Part shown: positions 26,620 through 36,193 of the stretch, in pieces
Position numbering within the stretch: the first letter of the stretch is position 1
Layout of the letters: every line of letters starts with the position of its first letter
Source: Verrucomicrobiaceae bacterium
GTDB taxonomy: Bacteria > Verrucomicrobiota > Verrucomicrobiia > Verrucomicrobiales > Verrucomicrobiaceae
DNA length: 64,000 bases
Assembly: GCA_016795485.1 (NCBI GenBank)
Contig: JAEUHM010000040.1
Coordinates: forward strand, 1-64,000
Direction of reading: 5' to 3'
Program-made: the position numbers and the translations under genes
Notes under the pieces: generated by a model
What the model saw: the letters and a program-made list of their open reading frames with translations, nothing else
What the model was told of the DNA's origin: nothing
The model's database searches: none

Positions 26620-27255
26620 CTACAGACCCAATTTACGGAGTACTCTGGCCACCTGATACTTCCACCAAGGCAACTTCACTGCCGGACAAACCCGGGCGGC
26701 CTGCTTCACCAACTGAGCTGGGCCTCCTGGCCTAACACACACGTAAACAGCGGTTTCACAGGTGTCATTCCGCGCACACAAATGAGCGAAGTCTGAGGAG
26801 TCTAGCGTGCAATGATGTGTCTCCGCCTCATTCCCTCCCCAAGCGCCCTGCGGATAGTCAAATCTAGGCGTGGTGGCGATAAGCACCGGGGCCTTGGCGA
26901 GAAAATCCTTCACCAACTGCTGCGCTTCTTCTCTGGGAAAGTGCTCAAGGACATCCGCGCAAATGATGAGGTCATACTCACCGAGTTTGGGCAGAACTTC
27001 CCGCACATCGCCCATATTGATGGAGGAATAGGCATAGCTCCAAACCGGGTTCTCATAAGCCGGGAAGACTTCCACTCCATCAATCACCGTCTTCCAAGTC
27101 TCTGGCTTGATGCGCTCATGGGTGACATCCAAAAACTGCCGGAGCATGAAGCCATACGCACCCATGCCCACACCAATGTCGAGAACGCGGACGGGTTTGA
27201 CAGCGGTTGCGTAGTGCAACACGACGGGCATGTGCCAGGGACTGCTAATGGGCAT
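26620..27255 (-). CDS. Class I SAM-dependent methyltransferase
   Basis: A Methyltransf_11/12-like fold: motif I VRVLDIGVGMGAYG (about 22-35), then YDLIICADVLEHFPREEA, the usual post-motif segment. FLAKAPVLIATTPRFDYPQGAWGGNEAETHHC resembles proteins that modify small substrates in glycan loci. The C-terminus is basic and amphipathic. No clear Shine-Dalgarno sequence is seen; the gene lies 21 bases after the flippase gene. Confidence 0.82.
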   Translation of the reverse strand: MPISSPWHMPVVLHYATAVKPVRVLDIGVGMGAYGFMLRQFLDVTHERIKPETWKTVIDGVEVFPAYENPVWSYAYSSINMGDVREVLPKLGEYDLIICADVLEHFPREEAQQLVKDFLAKAPVLIATTPRFDYPQGAWGGNEAETHHCTLDSSDFAHLCARNDTCETAVYVCVRPGGPAQLVKQAARVCPAVKLPWWKYQVARVLRKLGL

Positions 27256-27276
27256 GATGATGGTGTGGTTGAAGCT

Positions 27277-28554
27277 TCAAGTCTCCGCCAAACGAAAGGC
27301 GCGGTAGCCACGCACTCCAAGGTAAAGGTACCAGCAAAGAGGCGGCACGGCCGACAGAGCCGAGAAAACAAGAATGCCGGAGACAGTGCCGAGCGGCAAG
27401 TGAAAGGCCATGCCTACCTGTGCCCCAATTGTCAGTGGGATGGATACCCAGTTGTCAGCTATCCACTGGCGTGAAGAAACGATGATCCAAACAAGCGAGG
27501 TGAGCCCACCTGCAGCCAGACTTACCATCATGAGCAACAACTCTTCTCGCAGCCCTTCGTAGGTAGGCCCAAGCAACCACAACGCCCACGGTGCCAGAAG
27601 TGTGGCCCCAAAGATCACCAACACCGAATAGACGAGGTAGCCGCCTACGGCTTTGAAAACCTTAGACCGTAGTTCCGCCGTCGAACGGCACCGGGCTACG
27701 GCGGGTGCAACGACTTGGTTGATCACCACGCCAGCTAGAGTGAAGAGCACCGCAAACCTCATAAGTGCACCAAGACTGGCCACCGCGATCTCTTGGCCGC
27801 CTAGACCAAGAATCCACGTGGTGATCTGGCCTTGGAAGCCATGAAACAAGGCCGGAAGAGTCAACGAGCGCACGACACCGGAAACAGCAAGCTGATGGTC
27901 AGAGGATGGAGGCACAGAAACTTCCACCAAGGACGCAGAGACGTGAGCGACTCTGCGAGTGAAGAATATCTGCGAAAAAGCCGTGCCAGCCGCCGCAACC
28001 AAAGCCACACAAGCTGAAGGAAGGGCGACAAGTGCACTCACTCCAAAGCGAACAAGCGCCGCTCCGAGTTCAGCCGTTTGTACGGGACGAAATCGTTGAT
28101 GCAACCTGAGCGCACCAGCATTGACCAGACCGAGGGGCACAATCCGCAAGCACGTGAGCATGGTGAGAAGTAGCGCAGCAGCATACCAGCCTGAGGCACC
28201 ATTGTGCACCAAGAGCCACCAACCCGCAGGAAACCCAACGACCACCGCAATGACGGCGAGCGATTTCCGCTTGTCCAACACAGCGTTGTAGACGCTGCCA
28301 AGCTGCCGTGGGTCCTGCCACACCGCACCTCCCACTGAAATAAACGCGACACTCAAACCGAGATCTGACATCACTGACAAGCTTGCTTGGATTGAGCTGG
28401 CGAGAGTGAACAGAGCATACTCGCTAGGCGGCAACACCCTCACAAGAAGCCAACCGGTGATCGCATTGATCACCTGAACCAACAATTGCAATCCAGCAAT
28501 GCCGCCAAGGACTACGGTCCATTTGCGCCACCACTGAAGATTCACCGCAGCCAT
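27277..28554 (-). CDS. Wzx-like polysaccharide flippase
   Basis: An integral membrane protein of the MATE/Wzx superfamily (425 aa, about 12-14 hydrophobic segments) that would flip lipid-linked repeat units across the inner membrane. The start, LQLLVQVINAITGWLLVRVLPPSEYALFTLASSI, is the PST-family N-terminus. It is the only flippase in the window, which together with the two Wzy-like proteins supports a Wzx/Wzy-dependent route. Three bases separate it from the aminotransferase gene. Confidence 0.82.
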   Translation of the reverse strand: MAAVNLQWWRKWTVVLGGIAGLQLLVQVINAITGWLLVRVLPPSEYALFTLASSIQASLSVMSDLGLSVAFISVGGAVWQDPRQLGSVYNAVLDKRKSLAVIAVVVGFPAGWWLLVHNGASGWYAAALLLTMLTCLRIVPLGLVNAGALRLHQRFRPVQTAELGAALVRFGVSALVALPSACVALVAAAGTAFSQIFFTRRVAHVSASLVEVSVPPSSDHQLAVSGVVRSLTLPALFHGFQGQITTWILGLGGQEIAVASLGALMRFAVLFTLAGVVINQVVAPAVARCRSTAELRSKVFKAVGGYLVYSVLVIFGATLLAPWALWLLGPTYEGLREELLLMMVSLAAGGLTSLVWIIVSSRQWIADNWVSIPLTIGAQVGMAFHLPLGTVSGILVFSALSAVPPLCWYLYLGVRGYRAFRLAET

Positions 28555-28557
28555 GTT

Positions 28558-29670
28558 TCAGGCCAACTCTTGGCAGGCTGAGTGAAGGGCTTGGATGACT
28601 TCGTCCTGGGCTTCTGGGGTCAGGTGTGGGCCATTGGGGAGACTGAGCACGGTCTCAGCAAGTTTTTCTGCCACTGGCAGGCTGCCAGCAGCGATGCCTG
28701 CCTCCGCGTAAGCCTCTGAAAGATGCGGCGGCACAGGATAATGAATCATGGTGCCCACTCCTGCCTCCGTGAGCCGAGTTTGCAGAGCTGTGCGGCGCGG
28801 ATGACGCACCACGTAGAGGTGCCAGGCAGGTGCAGCGTCTGGATGCGTCTGCGGCAGCATGAGGTGCGGCAAATCCGCAAGTGACTGCGTGTAGCGCTGA
28901 GCAACGCGGCTGCGGCGCTCATTCCACTCATCCAAATGCCGCAGTTTGACTCGGAGCCAAGCGGCTTGGATCTCATCCAGACGGGAGTTGATGCCCTTGA
29001 CCTCGTTTTGATACTTCAGGCGCGATCCGTAATTGCGCAAAACACGGATGCGGTCGGCAAGCTGGTCGTCATCAGTGGTAACAGCTCCTCCATCGCCAAA
29101 AGCACCGAGGTTTTTCCCCGGATAAAAACTATGGCCCGCAGCATGGCTGAGCGCGCCAGTCCGCACTCCTTTGTAACGGGCTCCGTGGCCTTGGGCATTG
29201 TCCTCAAGCACGCGGAGTCCATACCGGGAAGCGATCTGCATGACTGGATTCATGTCTGTGGGCCTGCCGTAAAGATGCACCACCATGATGGCCTTGGTGC
29301 GTGGGGTGATGGCGGCTTCAAGTAGTGTAGGGGCCAGATTGAAGGTCTGCTCATCTGGCTCCACTGGGACAGGAGTGGCGCCGGCGTAAGAGACGGCCAG
29401 CCAGGAAGCGATGTAGGTGTTGGACGGGACGATGACCTCATCTCCGATACCGATGTCCATGGCCCGGAGAATGAGATGCAGCGCATCCAGCCCATTCGCG
29501 ACTCCGATGCAGTGCCGCGTGCCGCACCAAGCAGAGTATTCGTGCTCAAACGCCTCGACTTCCCCTCCAAGCAGGTAGCGACCCGAGTCCATGACCCGAT
29601 GGTAAGCCGCATCCAGCTCAGAGCGCAGTTCCTGATAGGCAGGGAGGAGTTCGAGGAAAGGAACTGGCAT
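28558..29670 (-). CDS. DegT/DnrJ/EryC1/StrS sugar aminotransferase
   Basis: A PLP-dependent nucleotide-sugar aminotransferase making an amino sugar (FdtB/WecE-like). Lys186 in [15 protein letters not shown] is the Schiff-base lysine; [10 protein letters not shown] (155-164) carries the PLP-ring Asp and Gln; [12 protein letters not shown] and [13 protein letters not shown] form the N-terminal PLP-phosphate region. The 370 aa length is standard. An AGGG ribosome site lies close before the ATG, 18 bases after the carbamoyltransferase gene. Confidence 0.93.
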   Translation of the reverse strand: MPVPFLELLPAYQELRSELDAAYHRVMDSGRYLLGGEVEAFEHEYSAWCGTRHCIGVANGLDALHLILRAMDIGIGDEVIVPSNTYIASWLAVSYAGATPVPVEPDEQTFNLAPTLLEAAITPRTKAIMVVHLYGRPTDMNPVMQIASRYGLRVLEDNAQGHGARYKGVRTGALSHAAGHSFYPGKNLGAFGDGGAVTTDDDQLADRIRVLRNYGSRLKYQNEVKGINSRLDEIQAAWLRVKLRHLDEWNERRSRVAQRYTQSLADLPHLMLPQTHPDAAPAWHLYVVRHPRRTALQTRLTEAGVGTMIHYPVPPHLSEAYAEAGIAAGSLPVAEKLAETVLSLPNGPHLTPEAQDEVIQALHSACQELA

Positions 29671-29688
29671 TCCCTGGGGGGCGGTGGA

Positions 29689-31464
29689 CTATCTTCTCAC
29701 CATCCAACTTCCGAGCACGAGCACGTCCATCTTGGTGCGGAGGAAGCACTCCAGCGCCTCACGGGGATGGCAGACGACGGGTTCGTTCTCGTTGAAGCTG
29801 GTGTTGAGCACGATGGGCACACCCGTGAGCTTCTGGAACTCCTGAATGAGCATGTAGTAGAGGGGATTGGTATCCTGATGGACGGTCTGGAGCCGACCTG
29901 AGCCGTCGACATGCGTGGTAGCCTTCAAGACCTCGCGCTTCTCCGGCCTGACCTGAAAGACCTGCATCATGAAGGGAACATCCGCCTCTTCCTCAAACCA
30001 CTCTAGCACGTGCTCACGCAGGATGGACGGTGCGAACGGGCGGAAGGACTCACGCCGCTTGATCTTGCTATTGAGGATGTCCTTCATGTCCGCGCGGCGT
30101 GGATCACCCAGGATGCTGCGATTCCCAAGCGCGCGGGGCCCCCACTCCAGCCGACCTTGAAACCAGCCGATGACTTTGCCTTCACTGATGGCTTGTGCCG
30201 TGGCGCGGCAAAGGTTGTCCAGCTTCTGGAACTCGGTGACGGTGCACTTCTCTTCCTTGAGCCGATCTTCTTCCTCATCCAACAGCGCGGCAAACTCTGC
30301 ATCCTCAAAGTGGGGCCCATAGTAGGCGTGGGCCATGTGAAAACGGCTGGAAGTTGCGTTTGCTGTAGTTTGCGATGGCTTGCTGTGGTGTGCGATGGTT
30401 TGATCAACCACCAAGGCGGCTCCGATGGCACCGCCGGCATCTCCCGCAGCACTCTGGATGTAGACGTTTTTGAATGGTGAGCAACGGCGCACTTTGCCGT
30501 TAGCAACGGAGTTCATGGCGCAACCACCCGAGAGCGTGAGGTTATCGCAACCGTAGCGCTTATGCAGATGGGCCAGCATGTGGAAGAAGGCTTCCTCGTA
30601 CATGGCCTGCACACTGCGAGCGAGATCGCGATGCTTTTGCTCCAGTGGCTCATCTTTCTTCCGTGCCGGACCTAGCAGCGCCTCCAGGCCTTCAGAAAAC
30701 AGCGTGCCCACCTCTGGCGAGCCATTGTCCCACACATAGGGCACTTTCTCCCGGTGATGACGGAAGCAGTCGAGATTGAGCTCAAAGCTGCCGTCATTGT
30801 TGAGCAGAACGATCTGGCGCATCTTGTCGAGAAGCGTGGGCTCGCCATACGGCGCGAGGCCCATGACCTTGTATTCATCTCCGTAATGAGGGAAGCCAAG
30901 ATACTGGGTGAGTGCGCTGTAAAACATACCAAGCGAGTGCGGAAAAAACACCCGCCCATCAATGCTCATCTGGCCGTCTACCCCCATGCCCCAAGCAGCA
31001 GATGCAAAGTCGCCAAAACCATCCACACTGAGATTGACCGCGTCTTTGAACGGTGAGCAGAGGTAACTGGACGCGATGTGCGCCAGATGATGCTCCACAT
31101 GATGCACTTGTGCATTGAGCGGCTCCTCTGGAAACGCTTCCCCAAGTGCCTGCTGAAGGCTGCGGGTCTTCCCGAGCTTCTTGAGCCGTTCCATCACTAG
31201 CTTCAGACTTGGGCGCTGCTTGAGAATGAACTTCAAGCGCTTGAGGTGGTTAACCCGTGGATTGAGGTTAATCGCCACGTGCTGCAACTCGCTGAAGCGA
31301 ATGCCTGCTTCTTTGAGGCAAAACTTGATCGACTCCGTAGGCAGGCCTGCCCAGTGCTTGATGCGGCGGATGCGCTCCTCCTCGATGGCAGCCACAAGTT
31401 TACCATCCTGAATGATGGCCGCCGATGAGTCGCCGTGATAGGCGTTGATACCAAGGATAATCAT
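29689..31464 (-). CDS. Carbamoyltransferase (NodU/CmcH family)
   Basis: It transfers a carbamoyl group from carbamoyl phosphate to a hydroxyl, here probably on a sugar. Seen are the ASKHA-like N-terminus MIILGINAYHGDSSAAII, the metal/active-site motif HHVEHHLAHIASSY, NLSVDGFGDFAS and LTLSGGCAMNSVANGK, and the YrdC-like C-terminal half with WGPRALGNRSILGDPR and VLNTSFNENEP. The length, 591 aa, is typical. It is the first gene of the minus-strand glycan locus, so the promoter should lie in 31465-31640, but no clear sigma-70 boxes could be assigned. Confidence 0.93.
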   Translation of the reverse strand: MIILGINAYHGDSSAAIIQDGKLVAAIEEERIRRIKHWAGLPTESIKFCLKEAGIRFSELQHVAINLNPRVNHLKRLKFILKQRPSLKLVMERLKKLGKTRSLQQALGEAFPEEPLNAQVHHVEHHLAHIASSYLCSPFKDAVNLSVDGFGDFASAAWGMGVDGQMSIDGRVFFPHSLGMFYSALTQYLGFPHYGDEYKVMGLAPYGEPTLLDKMRQIVLLNNDGSFELNLDCFRHHREKVPYVWDNGSPEVGTLFSEGLEALLGPARKKDEPLEQKHRDLARSVQAMYEEAFFHMLAHLHKRYGCDNLTLSGGCAMNSVANGKVRRCSPFKNVYIQSAAGDAGGAIGAALVVDQTIAHHSKPSQTTANATSSRFHMAHAYYGPHFEDAEFAALLDEEEDRLKEEKCTVTEFQKLDNLCRATAQAISEGKVIGWFQGRLEWGPRALGNRSILGDPRRADMKDILNSKIKRRESFRPFAPSILREHVLEWFEEEADVPFMMQVFQVRPEKREVLKATTHVDGSGRLQTVHQDTNPLYYMLIQEFQKLTGVPIVLNTSFNENEPVVCHPREALECFLRTKMDVLVLGSWMVRR

Positions 31465-31640
31465 ATCTCTGCCAGAAATGCGGACACGCTGCCGCCCTTG
31501 GTTATCGCAAGGTTTTGCTCACCAATCATGTCGTTAAAGGTCAAGCCGCCGAGTCTAGCATGACCACTAGGGGCTAAAAGCCTAAACTGGGCCGCCACGG
31601 AAAGATTCCAGATGGCTTGACAACAGGATCGGGAGCGTTC

Positions 31641-31907
31641 TCAGCGCGCAACAAGGCCAAGCAAAAAGATAACAAACAACACTGCGGCTACCCACCACCA
31701 GAACATGGAACCAGCGGTCGCTTTGCCACGATCCTGCCGGAGATACTTGTCGTAGTCGAAGTCGTCATCCGGTAAATCAAGCCCGTCATAGATGGCGTCA
31801 TCTTCATTCCAGCCAGAACGCTCGCACGCACCACAATCCGGGCATGCCACCGACTTGGCGGGCACAAACTCCCCGCACACGGGGCATTCACCTGGAGGCT
31901 TGAACAT
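31641..31907 (-). CDS. Small zinc-ribbon membrane protein
   Basis: 88 aa. Two CxxC pairs (CPVCG at 8-12 and CPDCG at 22-26) form a zinc ribbon, followed by an acidic stretch (DDAIYDGLDLPDDDFDYDKY) and one C-terminal membrane helix (about 68-86). It looks like a tail-anchored membrane protein with a cytoplasmic metal-binding head. Function unknown. It is divergent from the MetE-like gene 84 bases away. Confidence 0.75.
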   Translation of the reverse strand: MFKPPGECPVCGEFVPAKSVACPDCGACERSGWNEDDAIYDGLDLPDDDFDYDKYLRQDRGKATAGSMFWWWVAAVLFVIFLLGLVAR

Positions 31908-31965
31908 GAATGTATGATGAAAGCGCTCACTTTGTTTGTCGATTCAGATTTCAACGCTGAAACCG

Positions 31966-31996
31966 TGGAGTCATGTCGTTAGCATGGAGTCATGTC
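31966..31996 (+). promoter_or_regulatory. Duplicated ribosome-binding/start sequence
   Basis: TGGAGTCATGTC occurs twice, at 31966-31977 and 31985-31996, exactly 19 bases apart. The second copy holds the GGAG site and ATG of the MetE-like gene; the first offers a GGAG and ATG (31973) in another frame that would give a 28-residue peptide ending inside the gene. Confidence 0.6.
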
Positions 31997-32990
31997 ACGC
32001 ATTCTCACCACCACCGTTGGATCTTACCCCGTCCCAGAATGGCTGTCCGCCCTGCCTAGCGAACAAGCTGTGATCGATGCCACACGCGTCGTATTCAATC
32101 TCCAGCGTCAGGCAGGCATCGACCTGCCCACCGATGGCGAGCTATACCGCTTTGATGTCAATCACCCTGACACCAATGGCATGATTGAGTACTTCGTCAG
32201 CAAGCTCGGTGGTATTGACTCCAAAGTGAGCCGCGCTGACGGTGTGGCGTTCCGAGCCAAGAAAGAAATGGGCTTCCGCAGCAAGCCAGCCGCCGTGGTC
32301 CGCAGTGCCATCGACGAAGGCTGGTTGGATCTACAAACCGACTGTGCTCGGGCAGCAAAAGTCGCTGGAGGCGACTTCAAGTTCACCCTCACCAGCCCCT
32401 ACATGCTAGCCCGCACGCTGCTGGACCTGCACTACAAAGACATGGAGGCGCTGACCCTGGCCATCGCTGACGCACTGGCGGCCCAAGTGGGTGAACTGGA
32501 CTGCGCCTGTGTGCAAGTAGACGAGGCAAACATCCCCGGCAACCCGTCAGATGGCCCACTTGCCGCAAACGCCATCAACCGCATCCTGGACGCCTGTAAG
32601 GTGCAGACCGCCGTGCATTTCTGCTTTGGAAACTACGGCGGACAGACCATTCAAAGCGGTGGATGGAAGCCGCTGCTGGAGTTCTTGAATGCACTGCACA
32701 CGGATCACCTCGTCTTAGAACTCGCGCATCGTCCCGAGGACGATCTGGATGCCCTGAAGGAGCTAGATCCCAAGATTGGCGTGGGTTTAGGCGTGGTGGA
32801 CATCAAGGTGAACCACATCGAAACCGCAGATCAGATCGCCAAGCGGATCGAAAAAGCAGCAGCCAAGCTCGGTGCCGAGCGCGTGAAATACATTCACCCT
32901 GACTGCGGCTTCTGGATGCTCAAGCGCTCGATCGCCGACCGAAAAATTGAAGCCTTGAGCAAAGGGCGCGATTTGTTTGAGGGGCGTTGA
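31992..32990 (+). CDS. Cobalamin-independent methionine synthase-like protein (short MetE)
   Basis: Resembles the C-terminal catalytic barrel of MetE, without the N-terminal domain (332 aa against about 750). Zinc-ligand candidates are His209 and Cys211 (VHFCFGNYGG), Glu243 and Cys305 (HPDCGFWML); TVGSYPVP is the usual start of the barrel. Short proteins of this type have been shown in some bacteria to use methylcobalamin or other methyl donors (core-MetE); others act in different methyl transfers. The start is within the second copy of a duplicated GGAGTCATG. Confidence 0.82.
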   Translation: MSRILTTTVGSYPVPEWLSALPSEQAVIDATRVVFNLQRQAGIDLPTDGELYRFDVNHPDTNGMIEYFVSKLGGIDSKVSRADGVAFRAKKEMGFRSKPAAVVRSAIDEGWLDLQTDCARAAKVAGGDFKFTLTSPYMLARTLLDLHYKDMEALTLAIADALAAQVGELDCACVQVDEANIPGNPSDGPLAANAINRILDACKVQTAVHFCFGNYGGQTIQSGGWKPLLEFLNALHTDHLVLELAHRPEDDLDALKELDPKIGVGLGVVDIKVNHIETADQIAKRIEKAAAKLGAERVKYIHPDCGFWMLKRSIADRKIEALSKGRDLFEGR

Positions 32991-32998
32991 GCCCGCTT

Positions 32999-33268
32999 CT
33001 ACTCCACATCACCAAACCCAGTAGCCACTAAGTTCTCGATGGCGGCCATGGCAGCGTCTGAGTCTGGGCCTTGCACAGAGACCTTGATCTTCTCTCCTTT
33101 GGCAGCGGCCAGCATCATGAGCCCCATGATGCTCTTGCCATTGACCTGCTCGTCGTCTTTCTCTACCCACACCTCAGATTTGAAGGTGCTGGTGAGCTTC
33201 ACAAACTGTGCGGCAGGCCTGGCGTGCATGCCGTTCTTGTTGATGATGGTAAGTTCCTTTTCGAGCAT
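32999..33268 (-). CDS. ptsH: HPr phosphocarrier protein
   Basis: 89 aa, HPr family. His15 in GMHARPAA is the EI-dependent phosphorylation site, and Ser46 in NGKSIMGLM is the HprK target; both are conserved. It lies 25 bases after hprK on the same strand, so the two are probably co-transcribed. No EI or EII gene is seen in the window. In bacteria with such partial systems HPr and HprK are thought to be regulatory rather than sugar-transporting. Confidence 0.95.
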   Translation of the reverse strand: MLEKELTIINKNGMHARPAAQFVKLTSTFKSEVWVEKDDEQVNGKSIMGLMMLAAAKGEKIKVSVQGPDSDAAMAAIENLVATGFGDVE

Positions 33269-33293
33269 GGGGTCGGGTTCTAGCCAGGCGGGT

Positions 33294-34262
33294 CTAACCT
33301 AATTGATCATCAGCCATCTTTTTCAAGAGCCTTTGATTGAAGTCTCCTGCGCTATCATAGCCAAAAGCGCGCAGTTTGTGGTGGAGGGCAGCGATTTCGA
33401 TCAATCCGGCCACGTCTCGGCCTTTTTCGACCGGAATATCGATCCGGGCGACCGGGAGGCCTAGGACGTCCTCGTAAATGATCTCCGCCCCCACACGCTC
33501 TAGATCCTCAGGCCGGGCTCCGTCGATCAGTTTAATCACCAAATCCAAGCGTTTGCTAAGGCGCACACTGCCAACCCCAAAAAGCCGGGATACGTTTAGC
33601 AAACCAAGCCCGCGGACCTCAATCATGCTGCGAGTGATCTCTGGAGCGGTGCCAATGACCTCCCGCTCTTCGTTCAATCGCAACCGCACGGCGTCATCTG
33701 CCACCAGACTTGCTCCGCGCTGTAGCAACCCGATGACGCTCTCGCTCTTGCCCACTCCACTCTGGCCAGTGATGAGCACTCCAATGCCCTGCACGTCTAC
33801 CATGCAGCCGTGAACCGTCGTGGTTGGCGAGAAAGCCCAGTCCAGCTTGAGAGTAGCTAAGTTGATGAACTTCATGGTCACCATGCTGGTCTGGAACACA
33901 GAGATCTTGGCTGCGTTCGCCACTTCTACTAAGTCAGGCGGCACGATACGACCACGAGCCACAACGATGCACGGTATCTCTGTGGCACACAATTGCTCAT
34001 AGCGCGTCCGCCGCGTCTTGGGATCAAGTTCATCCACATACGAGAGCTCAGAGTTGCCCAGCACCTGCACCCGCTTGTAGGCGAAGTATTCAAAGAATCC
34101 CGCCAGGGCCAAGCCTGGGCGATTGGTGGAAGGTTCCTGAATCTTCCGTTGCATGCCCACATCACTGCCAATGAGCTTGAGCTTGAGAGCGTCTTTGTCG
34201 TGGTCATAAAACTGCCCCACGGTGATCGCGGTGACCTTTTTGACTTTGTGAGGAACATTCAT
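33294..34262 (-). CDS. hprK: HPr kinase/phosphorylase
   Basis: A bifunctional enzyme that phosphorylates Ser46 of HPr with ATP and removes it by phosphorolysis. The N-terminal domain precedes a C-terminal kinase domain: His151 before the strand (VHGCMVDVQGIG), the P-loop GQSGVGKS at 166-173, and the family signature LEVRGLGLLNV-type segment (IEVRGLGLLNVSRLFG). The ATG at 34262 gives 322 aa, the normal size; the start at 34325 would add 21 unrelated residues. Paired with ptsH downstream. Confidence 0.95.
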   Translation of the reverse strand: MNVPHKVKKVTAITVGQFYDHDKDALKLKLIGSDVGMQRKIQEPSTNRPGLALAGFFEYFAYKRVQVLGNSELSYVDELDPKTRRTRYEQLCATEIPCIVVARGRIVPPDLVEVANAAKISVFQTSMVTMKFINLATLKLDWAFSPTTTVHGCMVDVQGIGVLITGQSGVGKSESVIGLLQRGASLVADDAVRLRLNEEREVIGTAPEITRSMIEVRGLGLLNVSRLFGVGSVRLSKRLDLVIKLIDGARPEDLERVGAEIIYEDVLGLPVARIDIPVEKGRDVAGLIEIAALHHKLRAFGYDSAGDFNQRLLKKMADDQLG

Positions 34263-34372
34263 GGATAGCGCGCACCCTAGCGCGATGCTTTTGCCTAACC
34301 ACCGAATAGTGATCCGAGGTTGCACGAGAATGAAGTCTCACCCACTCTGAGCGCGCCCCTCCCTCGGGTCAC

Positions 34373-36193
34373 ATGTCCAGTCCCTCACCCATCGCCACTG
34401 CCGAAACGCGATCCACTTATCATGTCCTCATCTGGACAGGAGTGCTGGTATTGGCGCTGATTCAGGTATTTGTCTCCTTCCGCGGCCTGGACAGTGCAGC
34501 GGGCATGGATCAAGCGCAGATCGCGCGGGAACTGGCACGCGGAAATGGTTTCAGCACCCGCTTCATCCGCCCCATGGCACTCCAGCAAGCCACCTCTGCC
34601 GGGAAGCAGCCAAACTTTTCCCTGCTGCCAGATACGAGCCAGCCTCCGGTCCAACCGCTGCTCTGGGCACCAGCATTTAAGGCCATGCAGAGCAAATGGT
34701 CGTTCGAGGACAAGAAGCGTACTTATCCACTGGATCGTGTCATCGCGTGTTTTGGCGTGACGTGGCTGCTGATCTCGCTCGTGCTCATACACGGCATCGC
34801 CAAGCGCCTGTTTGATCTCAACATCGCGGCATTCACCGTACTGACGCTCGCCTTATGTCATCCACTATGGCAAATGGCCGTCGGCGGCAGTTCCAGAGCG
34901 CTCTTGATGTTGCTTGTGGTGCTCTTTTTCCATCGTTTCCAAGAAGCACTGCGGCGCGATCACACCGGTGAGCGGATCGGAGCGGCACTTGTCTTCCAAC
35001 TCATCGTGCTCGGTGGCATCATCGCGCTCACTCACTGGATGGGAGTCTGGCTCGTGGCCGGATTGGTAGTGGCGTGGTGGTTTTGTCTTCCAAGCTCACG
35101 CGCGGGAGCCTATGTGCTCCTTGTTTTAATCATCGGCTGCATCAGCAGTTGGGGCGCACGCAATCTCATGGTGGGAGGTGATCCCATGGGCATGTTCAAG
35201 GCCAACTTGCTCAGCATTCTCACTCCGCTGCCCGCTGCCGTTCATCTGCGTGATCTCTCCGGCACTCTTCCATCTGCCTTTTTTGGGACGCTCATCAATC
35301 GCATCAATCACAACTTTGCTGACTTGCTGAGCAATCTTTATCTACTGCTGATGGGCAGTCTGCCAGCCATGCTCGCCGTCGTCTCATTGGTGCACCGATT
35401 TCGCAATCCCGTCGTCAACAGCATGAGAAACGCTGTATTCATCACTTGGGCTGCGGTAATTGTCGGCTCGGTGATTCTGGGTGGTCAGACGGACAAAATC
35501 GGCGATGAGCAGATCCACACCGCGCTCGTGCCATTGCTCACTGCTTTCGGACTAGCCACTCTCGCAGTGCTTTGGGCACGTCTGCGCACCGACCGCCGCA
35601 CAGTGTGGACCGACTTCGGGTACGCGTTCGTCATCGTCTTCATCTCCGCATGGCCCATGGCCAGCGGGTTGTACTACGGCATCGTGGAGGGTCTCTTCGC
35701 CAAAGACAAACTGATCAATTGGCCGCCTTACATGCCAGATGCCACTGGACTGCTCAACAAACTGGTCAATGAAGACGAACTCGTCGTCACGGATCAACCC
35801 TGGGCCGTGGCTTGGTATGCTGACCGCACCGCCATTTGGCTCCCCAAGACAAAAGAACAGTTCCAAGTCCTCAAAAAAGAAGCCGCTGCCCAGCAACGCC
35901 CCATTGTCGGCATGTTGCTATCACCGATGTCCACCCTGGACGAGCATGTGCACACCGCATTTACCGGGAACTACGCTCCCTGGGCCGATGTGATCCTCCG
36001 CAGCCCTGTGTTAGGCCTTGGGGTTGACTTGGGGGAGAACATGAAGGACGCGCAACTCTTCCGCAGACCCATCCCCCTCGGAGGCATGACCTTGCCGGAC
36101 GGCAGACTCGTTCCCCTCCTCACTTATTTCAGTGACGAGGATCGCTCCGCCCGCATCAGCCCGCCATCCGCAAAGAAAAACTCAGGCAAATAG
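34373..36193 (+). CDS. GT-C-like multi-pass membrane protein
   Basis: 606 aa with about ten membrane helices. The first periplasmic-type loop, GMDQAQIARELARGNGFST, matches the Asp-containing loop of ArnT/GT39-type polyprenyl-phosphate-sugar transferases. After the membrane part comes a soluble C-terminal domain (about 440-606) with LVVTDQPWAVAWYADRTAIWLP. It may glycosylate a lipid or protein on the periplasmic side using a lipid-linked sugar, perhaps one made by the DPM1-like enzyme at 11197 (inference). Its 3' end overlaps the convergent DUF1501 gene by 12 bases. Confidence 0.65.
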   Translation: MSSPSPIATAETRSTYHVLIWTGVLVLALIQVFVSFRGLDSAAGMDQAQIARELARGNGFSTRFIRPMALQQATSAGKQPNFSLLPDTSQPPVQPLLWAPAFKAMQSKWSFEDKKRTYPLDRVIACFGVTWLLISLVLIHGIAKRLFDLNIAAFTVLTLALCHPLWQMAVGGSSRALLMLLVVLFFHRFQEALRRDHTGERIGAALVFQLIVLGGIIALTHWMGVWLVAGLVVAWWFCLPSSRAGAYVLLVLIIGCISSWGARNLMVGGDPMGMFKANLLSILTPLPAAVHLRDLSGTLPSAFFGTLINRINHNFADLLSNLYLLLMGSLPAMLAVVSLVHRFRNPVVNSMRNAVFITWAAVIVGSVILGGQTDKIGDEQIHTALVPLLTAFGLATLAVLWARLRTDRRTVWTDFGYAFVIVFISAWPMASGLYYGIVEGLFAKDKLINWPPYMPDATGLLNKLVNEDELVVTDQPWAVAWYADRTAIWLPKTKEQFQVLKKEAAAQQRPIVGMLLSPMSTLDEHVHTAFTGNYAPWADVILRSPVLGLGVDLGENMKDAQLFRRPIPLGGMTLPDGRLVPLLTYFSDEDRSARISPPSAKKNSGK

